This document shows positions 1 through 9,332 of a DNA stretch of 34,053 bases, one piece after another. This DNA comes from Mesotaenium endlicherianum (taxonomy: Eukaryota; Streptophyta; Zygnematophyceae; Zygnematales; Mesotaeniaceae): positions 1,457 to 35,509 of the forward strand of contig WELA01006498.1 of NCBI GenBank assembly GCA_009602735.1. Reading direction: 5' to 3'. The position numbers and the translations under genes were made by a program. The notes beneath the pieces were generated by a model. That model had not been told where the DNA came from. It ran no database searches and saw only the letters and a program-made list of their open reading frames with translations. The stretch's first letter is position 1; the number at the start of each line of letters is the position of its first letter.

Positions 1-1119
1 CCTTGGGAGCAGATTGCTATGGACTTCATCACATCGTTACCAGTCAGTGGTCAAGGGCACGATGCAGTATAGGTAGTGTCTGACAGACTCAGCAAGATGG
101 CTCACTTCATTCCCATGAAGGAAGCTTCTACGGCAGCAGATGTGGCACGGCTATTCTTTGATCATATTTTCAGGCTACATGGGTTGCCGAAGGTGATTGT
201 TTCAGATCGAGATCCAAGGTTTACTAGCAACTTTTGGCGGTCATTGTTTACTTTGATGGGGACCAAGCTGAGTATGAGCACTTCCTATCACCCTCAGACA
301 GATGGGCAGAGTGAGAGGCTCAACAGAACTCTGCAAGAGGTGCTCAGGAGTTTCACTATGGAAGACCCTTCAGAGTGGGACAAGAAGCTACCAGGGTTGG
401 AGTTTGCCTACAACAACAGCATGCAGGGATCGACCAAGCAGTCACCATTCGCTATGGTTTATGGGAGAGAAGTATATCATCCAGGGAACATCTTGTTGGA
501 GAAGGCCAAGGAGACTCAGGTTCCTACTACACAAGCTTTTATGGAGCAGATGGCCAAGACTTGGGATATGGCGAAGACGTGTATTCGGAAGGCACAGGAA
601 GAGCAGGTCAAGCATGCTAACAAGCACAGGAGGGAAGTGACATTCCATGTGGGCGACAAAGTACTCTTGTCCACAGAGAACCTACCTTTCACAGGCAAGA
701 GGAAACTGCGGGCACGGTTTACAGGTCCCTTTGAAGTGCTCAAGCAGGTGAATCTAGTGACCTACAAGTTGGAACTTCCTCCAGGATGGCGTATCCATGA
801 TGTGTTCCATGTCAGTTGTCTACGGCCATACGTTGACCCGAATGAAGGACATCCAGGACGACTACCTACACCGCCACCACCGGTCGAGATCGATGATGTA
901 TTGGAGTATGAAGTGGAGGCGATTGTCGGCGATCGACGAGTCAAGCGAGGTCAACGATTTGTCCAAGAGTATCTGGTCAAGTGGAAAGGCTACCATGCGG
1001 ACGACAACACTTGGGAGCCAGAGGCCAACTTGACTCATTGTAAGAGTAAGTTGAGACGTTATCTGCAGAATGCGTCGAGGACGTCGCATCTTGAGGAGGG
1101 GGATGATGTAAGGTCATAG
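1..1119 (+). pseudogene. Ty3/gypsy chromovirus Pol 3' end: integrase core and chromodomain (partial, one stop)
   Basis: Frame 1 is open from the window edge except for one TAG at 70-72, in a place where these integrases usually have tryptophan. The integrase core triad is visible: Asp at 22-24 (context MDFITSLP), Asp at 205-207 (VSDRDPRF) and Glu at 313-315 (DGQSERLN). The last two are 36 codons apart, the D-x35-E spacing of retroviral-type integrases. A GPF/Y-like segment follows (RFTGPFEVL). A C-terminal chromodomain lies at about 900-1050 (YEVEAI, YLVKWKGY, NTWEPEANL), which marks the chromovirus clade; chromodomains are known to steer integration into heterochromatin. The protein ends at TAG 1117-1119, overlapping the LTR start. 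The 5' part (Gag, protease, RT, RNase H) lies outside the window. With a single stop the copy is young but probably inactive. Confidence 0.93.
1093..1103 (+). promoter_or_regulatory. Polypurine tract of the chromovirus
   Basis: The purine run GAGGAGGGGGA lies directly before a TGTAAGG sequence that fits an LTR start. Second-strand priming tracts sit in this position in Ty3/gypsy elements. Confidence 0.6.
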
Positions 1120-1845
1120 GTTTATAAAGTGCATTTTTGAGTTTCATGAAAGTATGTTTTGATTGTATAGTAGTGTAGAGTGCATTTTTGTGGTCATTTT
1201 GATATAAAGTTCATCAAATTTGGTCAAGTATTGAGAGAGTTATGGATTTCCGAAGTTTAATTAGTTTTGGGGTCGGTTGACGACTGCCCTTAATTCGCGG
1301 TGAGCGCGACCGTCGGATTGACCGACAGCGTCGAGCGATCTGGCCCGTTAAAATGAACTCGAACCTTCACGTAAGTTCGGCTGACGCAGAGTGCCGACTA
1401 GGTCAATTTACCTAGAAGTTTCGGTTTAGCCTAGCGCATCTAGTAATATCGATGCATGTATGTGGACGTCAATTCGGCCCGACACGTCAGATTAGACTGA
1501 TCTGGCTTACTCACGAATATTCTGGAAGGGACGATTTGACGAACACTTAGTAAAATCCGTAGCTTCCTCCTAGGGAAAAGCACTTAGGCAGAAAATTATA
1601 AATAGGCATAACTTCTTTGTTTCTAATCAGTTTTCACTTCTGTAAATTTCTACGGGTTTGTAATGACAAGGCCTTTCATCCTACATCATTTGTGAGCAGT
1701 TTCTTGCTACTCCAAATGTTGAGTAATTTTCCTAAGCTTTGTTAGTGATATGCCGCTGCACTCTCTAGTATGATGGCAACTAGTTCCTTTCCTCGTGAGT
1801 CACTACGCTTCCACTAGGGCACTTTGCCCCTTTCAATCCTCAACA
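1107..1845 (+). mobile_element. Probable 3' LTR of the chromovirus
   Basis: The stretch begins TGTAAGGTCATAGG right after the polypurine tract, overlapping the last codons of Pol as is common in this clade. A TATA-like TATAAATA lies near 1597. The right border is uncertain: CTCAACA ending at 1845 is a TG...CA-compatible end. There is no second LTR in the window to compare, so the end and the target duplication cannot be confirmed. Confidence 0.5.
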
Positions 1846-1869
1846 CGTGCGGCGAGAACCTCGATCGGG

Positions 1870-2418
1870 CTAGCATACGCCGGTAGCACGCGCTCCGACG
1901 GTCCTGAACCCCCGTGGTCTCTTGCACCGCCATCCAAGAGTGCTAGTCCCCCCCCAACCAGCGCCAGGCGGCCCCTCCTGACTTAATCTGGCAGCTACCA
2001 CTACAGCAGCTGCAGCTGCGGGGTCAAGACCATCAGTAATGGCAGCCGCTGCTGCAGCAGCTGCAGCCGCAGCAACCGGATCAGCAGGTGTATACACGAG
2101 GTTGGCATCCACGATAGGCACAAATTCAGCATCCCCAAGTGCAACCAAAGGTACCTCTGGCACGTCGGGGATAGTCTCAATGATAAGGATCCTAAAATGC
2201 TGATAGAGAAGTAGTGCCTCTCCACTCAAGTGCATAGGCAAAGTGTGGAAATACTGCTTACGTGTTAATCGTTGGTTACGCACACGTGACAAAGCCATAG
2301 ATGCATCAATCTTGAAGTTAAGTGCAAGAATCGACATCCCATCTGAGTGTCTCGTGTACGTCTGGTGGGAAGACGATGATTTAGCCATTACAAATGTCAC
2401 ACTCAACTCAGCTGACAA
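1870..2418 (-). CDS. Hypothetical, possibly retroelement gag-like ORF with alanine run
   Basis: This 182-codon minus-strand ORF was not recognised. Its first half has a mixed composition (LNFKIDASMALSRVRNQ, then QYFHTLPMHLSGEALLLYQHF) that faintly recalls the helical part of Ty3/copia Gag proteins. An alanine run of more than ten residues and a low-complexity Arg/Gly tail follow. Immediately upstream on the same strand (2475-2753) is another open stretch with RTRSGRVYQ. Together they could be remnants of one retroelement gene with an intron or frameshift. The alanine run comes from GCTGCAGCAG-type repeats, and the tail may be spurious. Confidence 0.3.
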   Translation of the reverse strand: MSAELSVTFVMAKSSSSHQTYTRHSDGMSILALNFKIDASMALSRVRNQRLTRKQYFHTLPMHLSGEALLLYQHFRILIIETIPDVPEVPLVALGDAEFVPIVDANLVYTPADPVAAAAAAAAAAAITDGLDPAAAAAVVVAARLSQEGPPGAGWGGTSTLGWRCKRPRGFRTVGARATGVC

Positions 2419-4109
2419 ACTCCCTTCCCCGGAGGCTAATCCCGCAACACCGACACCTCACTCATGCCACAAATCTAACCCTGCAAAACAAGATGTAAAC
2501 GTATCGTGTGTGCGCACATGAGGCAGCGAGACGGACGGCGGCAAGTCAGCCAGATGCAAAAGGGTAACGCAGGTAAGTCAGGGTCACCAGTCAGATCTGT
2601 CACCGGCTCAGAAATGGCGAGTTCAGAGGCGAGGTCTGGTGACAAGAATCCCGGGAGAACCACCTCCTGGTAAACTCGACCGCTGCGAGTACGCCCTGGA
2701 GTATGCAGCATGCAAACCTGCACATGCGCATGGGGCATTGGATTTGCTGCCAAGGACCCCTCTGGTGGCGTTTGTAGAAATCCGCCCGGCCCTCCCAGCA
2801 GCTACTGATGGCTGTAGACCAGCTCAGTCGCGCTTCGCGCTGTGGGCGACAGATGGTCAAGCTGGCCCTCCACACTACAGGAGTTAGCCTCCACACCACA
2901 GGAGCTAGGCATCGCTAGAACCGCGAGTGTGGCGCCAGCAGGTAGCAGTATTGGACACAGCAGTCCCTGGTGCAGCACCTGCTAACACAGAACAGGCACA
3001 CGCACACACTAGCGTACACACACCCACACTAACACACTAACACGATAAGCAAGAAAAACACTCAATCTTCTCGGATCCGTCACTGACAATGGGCCGGATT
3101 CTAACAACTATGCACTAGGTTCTAACTAGGTGACGCACTCACACATCTATAAGCACTCATACGGTGAGAAAACACAATCAAACTCCTAACTTCTTCACGA
3201 AATCCGTGAGGCTCCTCACGGATTTCAGCCAACGGGTGGTATTGCTCGCTCCAAGCTACTAACTCGGTTAGTATACCAAAGATAAGCTTTTGTATGTAAG
3301 AGACTCAAGCGGGTTAGTTGTAAACCGTGAGATGCAATTATTATAGCGCGGATGAGAACGGGATGATTAACTTATGTTATGGCCGAGTTTGAGAGCATAA
3401 TGCGCAAACTTATTGACCTTGTTGTGTGTGTGATACGAGCTATCTTCTAGCAGACGAAAAGGCAAGCGAGATCACCCAATCCAAAAACATTTGATTAAGA
3501 CGTGTACAAGGAAGTAGAATAAACTCAAACAGGTAAATGGACATACAAAAGCTAACATCGAAATGGTGTGAGCGTAAAACCTACGTAGCGTGCCCTCACA
3601 AATCTATGCCCAATGTGCACGTACTGAAACCAAGTGAAAAGAACTCCTACGACCTAACGCGTCATTGCGTTCTATTGACTAAATAATGACAATACATAAA
3701 TGAATCGAAAAGTGCCAAAGGGTACGACAAGCGTGCGGACGTACGACGACCAACTCCACACCCCTCCCTTACTCTCCTTAATCCTAGCAATCCCGTGGGC
3801 ATACCCGGAAAAATTCCCTATAGTACATGAAGGCATAGTCACGCTCGCCTAAGGATCCTACTTGGTACCAGCGCTGACCCAACAAGCGGGCGAACTTGTG
3901 GGTCAACCTTCACACGTGTGGGCGGCAAACCACGCGTGAAGGGGAAGGGAATGCGTGGGATCCGGGCAGAGCCTCACAGCTGCTCAATAGCAAAACCTTG
4001 TGAGCGGATCAAAGGTCCAAGTATTCACCCTAGTCGTGAGTGAGATAAGTTTTCCTCACCTACCACCATAACCCGACTAATTTAGTAGGTCGTGCAATCA
4101 CCCTCCACC
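2419..4109. other. Non-coding stretch without recognised genes
   Basis: Only short open frames occur here. A minus-strand fragment at 2475-2753 could belong to the gag-like ORF next to it. A CA-rich stretch lies at 2997-3056, and a perfect short hairpin at 3199-3226. No domain or RNA gene was recognised in the remainder. Confidence 0.5.
3199..3226. repeat. Perfect 13-bp inverted repeat with 2-nt loop
   Basis: GAAATCCGTGAGG (3199-3211) is followed after CT by its exact reverse complement (3214-3226). No T-run follows, so nothing points to a terminator. Confidence 0.75.
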
Positions 4110-4391
4110 CTCAGGTTCTATTCCTAGACACCAAAAGGACGCAACAGGGAAGGGGCATGACAAGCATCAGCATCTCGGATCAAGTCAGCCAATTTTTTAT
4201 ACTTATTCTCGGCGAAATGACTCAAAATCTCAAATTTCAAGCCATATCTTAAGTATGCTATCCTATACAGCTCCGGCGAATTCGGTTGTTTCATCATGTT
4301 TTCCTAAAGCCTGTGAGCATACTCAACAATGGAAGTGTTCTGCTTTTGTGTTGAAGAGATCATTGCACAGATAGCTTTCTCCTGCTAACTA
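4110..4391 (-). pseudogene. Gag-like pseudogene, fragment C (3' part)
   Basis: On the minus strand from 4391 the frame reads ISxQEKAICAMISS, then SIVEYAHRL, NSPELYRIAYLRYGL and NKYKKLADLIRDADA, with in-frame stops, and ends near 4130. This is the pattern of the helical Gag region of plant Ty3/gypsy elements. It continues fragment B (5758-6488) once the MITE inserted between them, and one copy of its 8-bp target duplication, are left out: the frame runs straight across the site. This shows the gag gene was there first. The stops (glutamine codons changed to TAG) show it is long dead. Confidence 0.7.
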
Positions 4392-5033
4392 ATGACATCC
4401 CTAGTTATGGAATACGTATTTGGAGAATACGTAAACGAATACGTTTCGCAAAATTACGTATCAAAAATGAGATTATGTGTGTAATACGCTTTTCCAAGAT
4501 TCTCGGAAAAATTGCCAGGGCTTATAACTTTCAAATTGCTTGGAAACTTCGAGCGCGATTGGTCGCAAATGGAAGAGGACTCAATTTGCTACGGTATGAA
4601 GGTGATGAAAGTAAAAAATTCATCGTTACATTTTCAAACCGCCAAGGATCTGTAACGATCTGAGCTTTTTAGGCGTATTTAGAACGTATTTCTAATTACC
4701 TAAAAGACGTTATACTTTTATATTGGATAAGATTGCATCTTTATTGAATTATTTTGACGCACACGTGTGCCGACTAATTCCCGGTCGATTGGCGAAACGA
4801 CCCGAATGCTATTGCAAAAAGAATCGTAAAGTAATTTGATTACTTTGCAAAAGTACAACGTAATTAATCATAAAGTTACTTTGATTATTTATGATGGAAT
4901 AACTTAATCAATTAAGGTTTGATTAACTTATGACTGTCACTATTTGGAATATTATCAGTCACTGTTTTCGGTTACCGACGCGTTGTCAACCCGAAAGAAA
5001 ACACCAAGTTGTGGCCCAAGGGAGCCACCGGTC

Positions 5034-5200
5034 GGAATCGAACCCGCGACCTCCCGGTCGACGTGTCGCGATATTGAAAACTGTCTTAAAGTCAAACGAA
5101 ACATAATATGCAAAGTTACTTTGCATTTCGGCGGATTCGAACCCGCGACCTCTCGTTTGATTTTTTCTCACCTAACCGACTTGGCCAAAGTAGTTATTAT
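5034..5200 (-). other. tRNA-like segments antisense to LTR copy L
   Basis: On the minus strand TGGCCAAGTCGG (5176-5187) resembles a Pol III A box. GGTTCGAATCC (5133-5143) is a perfect B box 32 nt further on. A second perfect B box, GGTTCGATTCC, lies at 5034-5044. The T-stem next to the first B box has lost a base and the anticodon arm cannot be folded convincingly, so this is not a functional tRNA gene. It could be a tRNA-derived segment or SINE captured by the LTR family. Confidence 0.4.
5108..5126. repeat. 19-nt palindrome beside the tRNA-like segment, copy L
   Basis: ATGCAAAGT-T-ACTTTGCAT is a perfect palindrome around one central base. The equivalent in copy R is at 6996-7014 (ATGCAAAG-CAA-CTTTGCAT). 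Confidence 0.75.
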
Positions 5201-5249
5201 GGCTGCCGGATCATGTCCGATGAATCTGTAGGCGACCTTGCGGACAATC

Positions 5250-5269
5250 GCGACTTTTCGGAAAGTCGC
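5250..5269. repeat. Palindrome in LTR copy L
   Basis: GCGACTTT-TCGG-AAAGTCGC. The counterpart in copy R (6851-6874) is a 24-nt perfect palindrome. Confidence 0.7.
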
Positions 5270-5452
5270 TTGAACGCGGAAACGCCTGTTTGGCGTAAAA
5301 CAGTTTTTAGGAAATCGTCGAAAAGTCTCCAAACGGCCAAGCGACGCGTTACGAGCATTCAGCCGAACGGGTTATACCCCTTCGCATGTTTTCGTTGAAC
5401 ATGAACCAGTGCCAAAGGTGATGACTTGAAGCACTCCAGTGCCTTATGTTGT

Positions 5453-5470
5453 GCAAGTATATATACTTGC
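5453..5470 (+). promoter_or_regulatory. Palindromic TATA box of LTR copy L
   Basis: GCAAGTATATATACTTGC is an 18-nt perfect palindrome that contains the TATA box. A second hairpin, TTGTGAG-TGCAACT-CTCACAA, follows at 5479-5499, where transcription should start. Both structures recur in copy R. Confidence 0.6.
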
Positions 5471-5757
5471 AAGAGTCATTGTGAGTGCAACTCTCACAAG
5501 CACAAATTCTACTTTAGTTTTCATTTTCGCTTTCACAAGGGTTGTCTATTTTCTCGAAGTTATTGCTATTTCTTTTTTGCTAATACTAAATTATCCTTGA
5601 ATACCGAGCAAAGATCCTCGTGAGAAGCAAAAACGCTACATATTCTTTTTTACCTCATCGGGACGCATATTGCGTAATTTGAAATTACGGCGAAATACGT
5701 GGTGTTTTACGTCACTCACGGACCATTACGCGCGAATCCCACAACTAGGATGACATC

Positions 5758-6488
5758 AAACTTGTTATACAATTTTTTAACAAACTCTGTAGCACAATCA
5801 GAGTAGAAGCAACCACAGTAAAAGCATCAGCAGCAGACAAAGAACAGAAGTAGCACTAATTAGAAGCCTAGGTAGTATTTGTTGGCAGCTCACCTCCACA
5901 GGTGGCAGCTTCCTCCTGCAGGGAGCTATCTCTCGAGCTCCCATGCGGGATCATTGAGTTGGTTTATTTCTGCTCTTCCTTCCAAAAGAGCCACCAGTCC
6001 GTTTTGCTGCCTTTCAGCAAAGCACCAATGTGCTTGATCTTCTCAGAGTCTTGTAGGTGGGGGATGATTCTTGAACCACTGCTCAACATCACTGAAAAAT
6101 TTGATCAGATAATACTCCTTGTTCCCTTCAGGGTCATAGTCTGAGGAGTTGTTAGCTTTGACCTACTAGGCCCTCTGCCACCGCTCTGGTCAGTTTGGGA
6201 ACCCAATTGGTTTCTCTGTTGCAACAATGCCATTAACATCTTTTTATCATCCTGCTGGGATTATTCGTATTCATTTGCGACTGCATCTGAATCAACACTG
6301 CACCAATGTCCATTTTCTAGGCTGGTAAACCAGCAACTGCAACATCAGCAACATTGGCTGGCTCAGCAGCTGCTTCAGCATTTCCTACTGCTGCTGCATT
6401 AGCAAGCTCGGCTCCGCTCAACTATATGAAAATTTGAGCAAGAGGCACATCAGCAGGTACAGTAGGAGGTGAGTTTTGACGATTGGCC
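5758..6488 (-). pseudogene. Gag-like pseudogene, fragment B (middle part)
   Basis: Minus-strand reading gives an Ala/Pro-rich segment, then MQSQMNTNN, then a core with LEKIKHIGALLKGS and KTDWWLFWKEEQ, and near 5790-5758 EFVKKLYNKFD. The order of hydrophobic and Trp positions fits the Gag domain of plant retrotransposons. There are several stops and frameshifts. Its 5' neighbour is fragment A beyond the solo LTR, its 3' neighbour fragment C beyond the MITE. A segment of about 130 bp inside it (5812-5943) matches the end of the 378-codon ORF at 22490, with a possible GT...AG intron between the two gag blocks. Confidence 0.65.
5812..5943. repeat. Dispersed 130-bp segment shared with 22417-22553
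   Basis: Both copies read GGCAGCTCACCTCCA, then GGTGG, then AGCTTCCTCCTGCAGG, then AGCTATCTCTCGAGCTC, and agree, with scattered changes, over about 130 bp. On the minus strand both encode REIAxCRRKLPP followed by GTGAGCTGCC, a good splice donor. Confidence 0.75.
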
Positions 6489-6662
6489 CTTTCTGTTACG
6501 TTTCTGTTTTTCAAGAGGATCTTTCCTCGGTATTCAAGGGATATTTAATTCAAGTGGAAGGAAAATCTGTATAATTGTGCAAATCGACGAATACTTGAAA
6601 GAGCAAAAATGTAAACTAACGTAGAATGTGTGCTTGTGAGAGTTGCACTCACAATGACTCTA

Positions 6663-6678
6663 CAGGTATTTATACCTG
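6663..6678 (-). promoter_or_regulatory. Palindromic TATA box of LTR copy R
   Basis: On the plus strand it reads CAGGTATTTATACCTG, a 16-nt palindrome around the TATA element apart from its two central positions. Its hairpin partner TTGTGAG-AGTTGCA-CTCACAA is at 6634-6654. Confidence 0.6.
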
Positions 6679-6850
6679 CACAACATGAGGCACTGGAGTG
6701 CTTCGAGTCACCACCTAGGGCACTGGTTCATGTTCAACGAAGGGACGTGTCCCATTCAGCCGAATGCTCGAAACGCGCCGTTTGGCGGTTTGGAGACTTT
6801 TCAATGGTTTTCAGAAAACCGGTTCGCGCAAAATGGGCGTTTTCGCGTTC

Positions 6851-6874
6851 TCGCGACTTTTCGAAAAGTCGCGA
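6851..6874. repeat. 24-nt perfect palindrome in LTR copy R
   Basis: The half-site TCGCGACTTTTC is followed at once by its reverse complement. Confidence 0.85.
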
Positions 6875-6924
6875 CTGTTCGCGGAGTCGCGTTTAAATAC
6901 ATGCGTTATGAACCAGGAGTTACG

Positions 6925-6995
6925 AATAACTACTTGGCCAATTGGTTAAGGTGTGAACATTTCAAACGACAAGTCGCGGGTGCGAATCCGCGTCG
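6925..6995 (+). other. tRNA-like segment antisense to LTR copy R
   Basis: TGGCCAATTGG (6935-6945) resembles an A box. GGTGCGAATCC (6979-6989) is a B box with one change (T to G). The spacing matches that in copy L, so the segment belonged to the common ancestor of both LTRs. As in copy L the T-stem is damaged. Confidence 0.4.
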
Positions 6996-7426
6996 ATGCA
7001 AAGCAACTTTGCATATTTCGTTTCGTTTGTCTTTACGACTGTTTGTTCGTATCATCTCAGTTTTTTCGTATTAACGACTGATCCTAAATTCGAAATCTGT
7101 GATTGTGCATTGTCGAAATAATGACAATCAAATCAACTTAATCAATCAATGATTTAATAAGTTATCATCTCATAATTAATCAAAGTAACTTCATGAATAA
7201 TTTTGTCGTATTTTTGCGAAGTAGTCGAGTCACGTTACGACGCTTTTTGCAATAGTATCTTGGTCGTTTCGCCAATCGACCAGGAATTAATCGGCACACA
7301 CGTGTGGCGAATAATTGAATATGATGCAATCATTTATCAAATAATATGATAAGTAGTATAACGTACTTTAGGTAATTGGGAAAACGTCCCAAATACGCCT
7401 AAAATAGCTCGGATCGTTACACTTTC

Positions 7427-7727
7427 CGCCATCAGATCTTCCACTGTCCTAACGTCAGCAAGACGCCTCCTTTCTGCTTTTGAGTCCTTTTCTACCTTGG
7501 CTAAACGCTCAGCTTCTAATGTGACACGTTCTTCCTCAGCCTGCTGGACTGCTACTCCAGGGTGGCTGCCGCCGCCTCCTCGGCTTCTCTAGCCTCTCTA
7601 GTCGCAATAGCCTCAGCGTAAGTGCGAGATCCCTCATCGCGATTCTCTGACTGACCTTCCATGTTATCATTATCTTGACCCTCCATATATCGAGAGTCGC
7701 TAGTCTGAGACCGCATCGTTACCATAC
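7427..7727 (-). pseudogene. Gag-like pseudogene, fragment A (5' part)
   Basis: An ATG at 7727-7725 opens MVTMRSQTSD, an acidic/polar start, followed by AIATREAREAEEAAA. After a one-base frameshift near 7555 come QAEEERVTLEAERLAKVEKD and LADVRTVEDLMAE. The charged, helical, coiled-coil-like N terminus fits plant Ty3/gypsy Gag proteins. The frame continues into fragment B across the solo LTR insertion site. Confidence 0.6.
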
Positions 7728-8569
7728 AAAGAAAACTGTGATCACACTTTGAGACTGGTTTGGGAAAAAATAGCCAGGAGTGCGACTAAGTATGGAGAGG
7801 CCTAGAGAGGAGGACGGTAAATTGCAATCCCATCGCGATCCCATGCGACAGATTAGAGCGACTCGAGTGTTTTAACCATGGGTTAAATTTTGCGTTCTGA
7901 TTGGCTATTGAAAATTTGTCGATTCGGTCCGTTTCGCGTTGGGACAGTGAAACATGCGCAAACGACCAAGCTTTGAGTCAATTTGTCAAATCGACCAACA
8001 CAGTACACGCAATCTGACAAACGTATTATTATTGGTCTGACAAAACGGCCGCGGGTGTATCGACTAAGATCATGTGGGATTTTAAGAATCATCGGCTCTT
8101 GATGATCAGAATTTCATCTGACATTTTTTAATGGGGTGCCTTGACAAACAGACTTGCAAATGACACCTAGCCTAGAGAGGTTTGCTGGGGAGTGATTGCA
8201 ATGGTTATGTGTTTACTATCTCTCCATGCACAACGTTCATCTGTCTATAGGTTAAGAGAGTTTCAAAGGATATGAATGAATTGTAATATCCAACGAAAGG
8301 GTTCGTAAAAAAGTTGAACCGTTGCAAATGGTGTACGCTTTTGCATCGACACTACTTTTGCAGCTTCGGCCCTTTTTGTCTTTAGCTAGATTTGAGAGCA
8401 TTTGCCCATGGGGGGTTCTAAGATTTGGGGAAAAATTACGCAAAAAATGTGAGGAATTTCATCGCACAATTGTCATTGTTTGTTCAATACAAAGCAGATT
8501 ATGAAGAGTGTTCTATATTGCTTTAGTATGTATAGACATTTCCTAGGCTTGTATCAATGAAATTAAGCA
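7728..8569. other. Non-coding stretch, nothing recognised
   Basis: It probably holds the upstream part of the old retroelement (leader or LTR remnant) and unique DNA. No ORF with a recognisable domain and no clear repeat boundary were seen. Confidence 0.4.
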
Positions 8570-8578
8570 AAAAATCAA

Positions 8579-9323
8579 GGGATAGATACCTTATTACCAT
8601 CGGTTTGCGGCGCTATACCAACTTTACCATCGATTTGTGCAAACTGGACAGAAATGTGCAAATTCTGCCAATTTGGACAAAATGCCAATTTTTGTCCTGA
8701 ACCTGTTTTGCTGCTTTCTCACCGTACACTTTGTACTACAAGTGTCGTCAAGCACTTTAAGTTATCTAACGTACAAGTCTTAACTATCTCCACACGAATG
8801 TCTTCTTGCAGTCTTTTTAAGCAACAAAGTGAAGTGAACATGTGGCTAATTTCAGCGACCATATACGAGCAGTCATATTTACTTCTTTCAAAAATCTAAA
8901 ATTTTTGCTAGCTTATATGATAACAACTCTTTACCATAAACCCCAAAACCCTGGAACTTATAGCATTACCTTCACTGGCCCAAAGATTTTTCGGCCCTCC
9001 CCTCCAGTCCTTCAACTTTCGAATTCAATTTCAGATTAATATCCCTTCAAAAAGTTTGTTTGAAAGATTCTCTCCTCGAAAACAGAGCAACGACTTCACA
9101 CCCTCGTTCATTCGTGTCAAGCCTTACTTACACGAGTTTACCGACAGGACCTAGCGATAAGAATAGCCCGTGTTCTCATTGCTACATATCCTGAGGCGTT
9201 CGTGATGAATTAGTGGTGTTTTTGTCCAAATTGGCAGAATCTCTACATTTCTGTCCAGTTTGCAAAAACCGATGGTAAAGTTGCTGTAGCGGCGCAAATC
9301 GATGGTAAAAATGTATCTATCCC
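8579..9323. mobile_element. Mutator-like MITE with 104-bp terminal inverted repeats
   Basis: The left end 8579-8682 and the right end 9220-9323 are inverted copies, about 80 percent identical by eye, starting GGGATAGATAC. Flanking 9-mers AAAAATCAA (8570-8578) and AAAAATAAA (9324-9332) differ at one position. Long inverted ends with 9-bp target duplications are the hallmark of Mutator-like elements. Each end holds two copies of an ACCATCGRTTTGYG-type motif. The 537-bp interior has no transposase, so the element is non-autonomous. Confidence 0.82.
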
Positions 9324-9332
9324 AAAAATAAA

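Larger units (their letters stand above)
4651..5640 (+). mobile_element. Solo LTR of a Ty3/gypsy-like family, copy L
   Basis: The sequence from TGTAACGATC (4651) to AAACGCTACA (5640) is a diverged inverted copy of 6494-7421, matching along nearly its whole length. It has TG...CA ends, a TATA element at about 5458-5465 and no internal coding. The flanking pentamers GGATC and TATTC do not match, unlike the other copy, so the target duplication has mutated or the copy was reshuffled by recombination. It holds about 70 bp more than copy R, including a second B-box-like sequence (5034-5044). It sits inside the hAT-like MITE. Confidence 0.8.
4400..5749. mobile_element. hAT-like MITE, interrupted by an LTR
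   Basis: The left end CCTAGTTATGGAATACG (from 4400) and the reverse complement of the right end, CCTAGTTGTGGGATTCG (to 5749), form imperfect terminal inverted repeats. They are flanked by an exact 8-bp duplication ATGACATC at 4392-4399 and 5750-5757. Without the 990-bp LTR at 4651-5640 the element is only about 360 bp and non-coding. It carries several ACGTA/AATACGT motifs near both ends, like subterminal transposase binding sites. Target duplications of 8 bp are typical of hAT transposons (P and Merlin elements also make 8-9 bp), so hAT is the best but not the only reading. Confidence 0.75.
6494..7421 (-). mobile_element. Solo LTR of the same family, copy R, with 5-bp target duplication
   Basis: On the minus strand it runs from TGTAACGATCCGAGC (ending at 7421) to AAACGTAACA (beginning at 6494). 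The pentamer CTTTC lies on both sides (6489-6493 and 7422-7426), an exact 5-bp target duplication as made by Ty3/gypsy integrases. It interrupts the gag-like pseudogene: leaving out the LTR and one pentamer gives a continuous frame. No internal element region remains, so it is a solo LTR formed by LTR-LTR recombination. Confidence 0.88.

Noticed and set aside
5129-5200. Functional tRNA gene
   Set aside because: A and B boxes are present, but the T-stem lacks a base and no anticodon arm or paired acceptor stem can be formed.
4651-7421. One 2.8-kb transposon with ~1-kb terminal inverted repeats
   Set aside because: The arms have LTR-type TG...CA ends and TATA boxes. Copy R alone has a 5-bp target duplication, and copy L lies inside a MITE with its own 8-bp duplication. 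Two independent LTR insertions explain everything.
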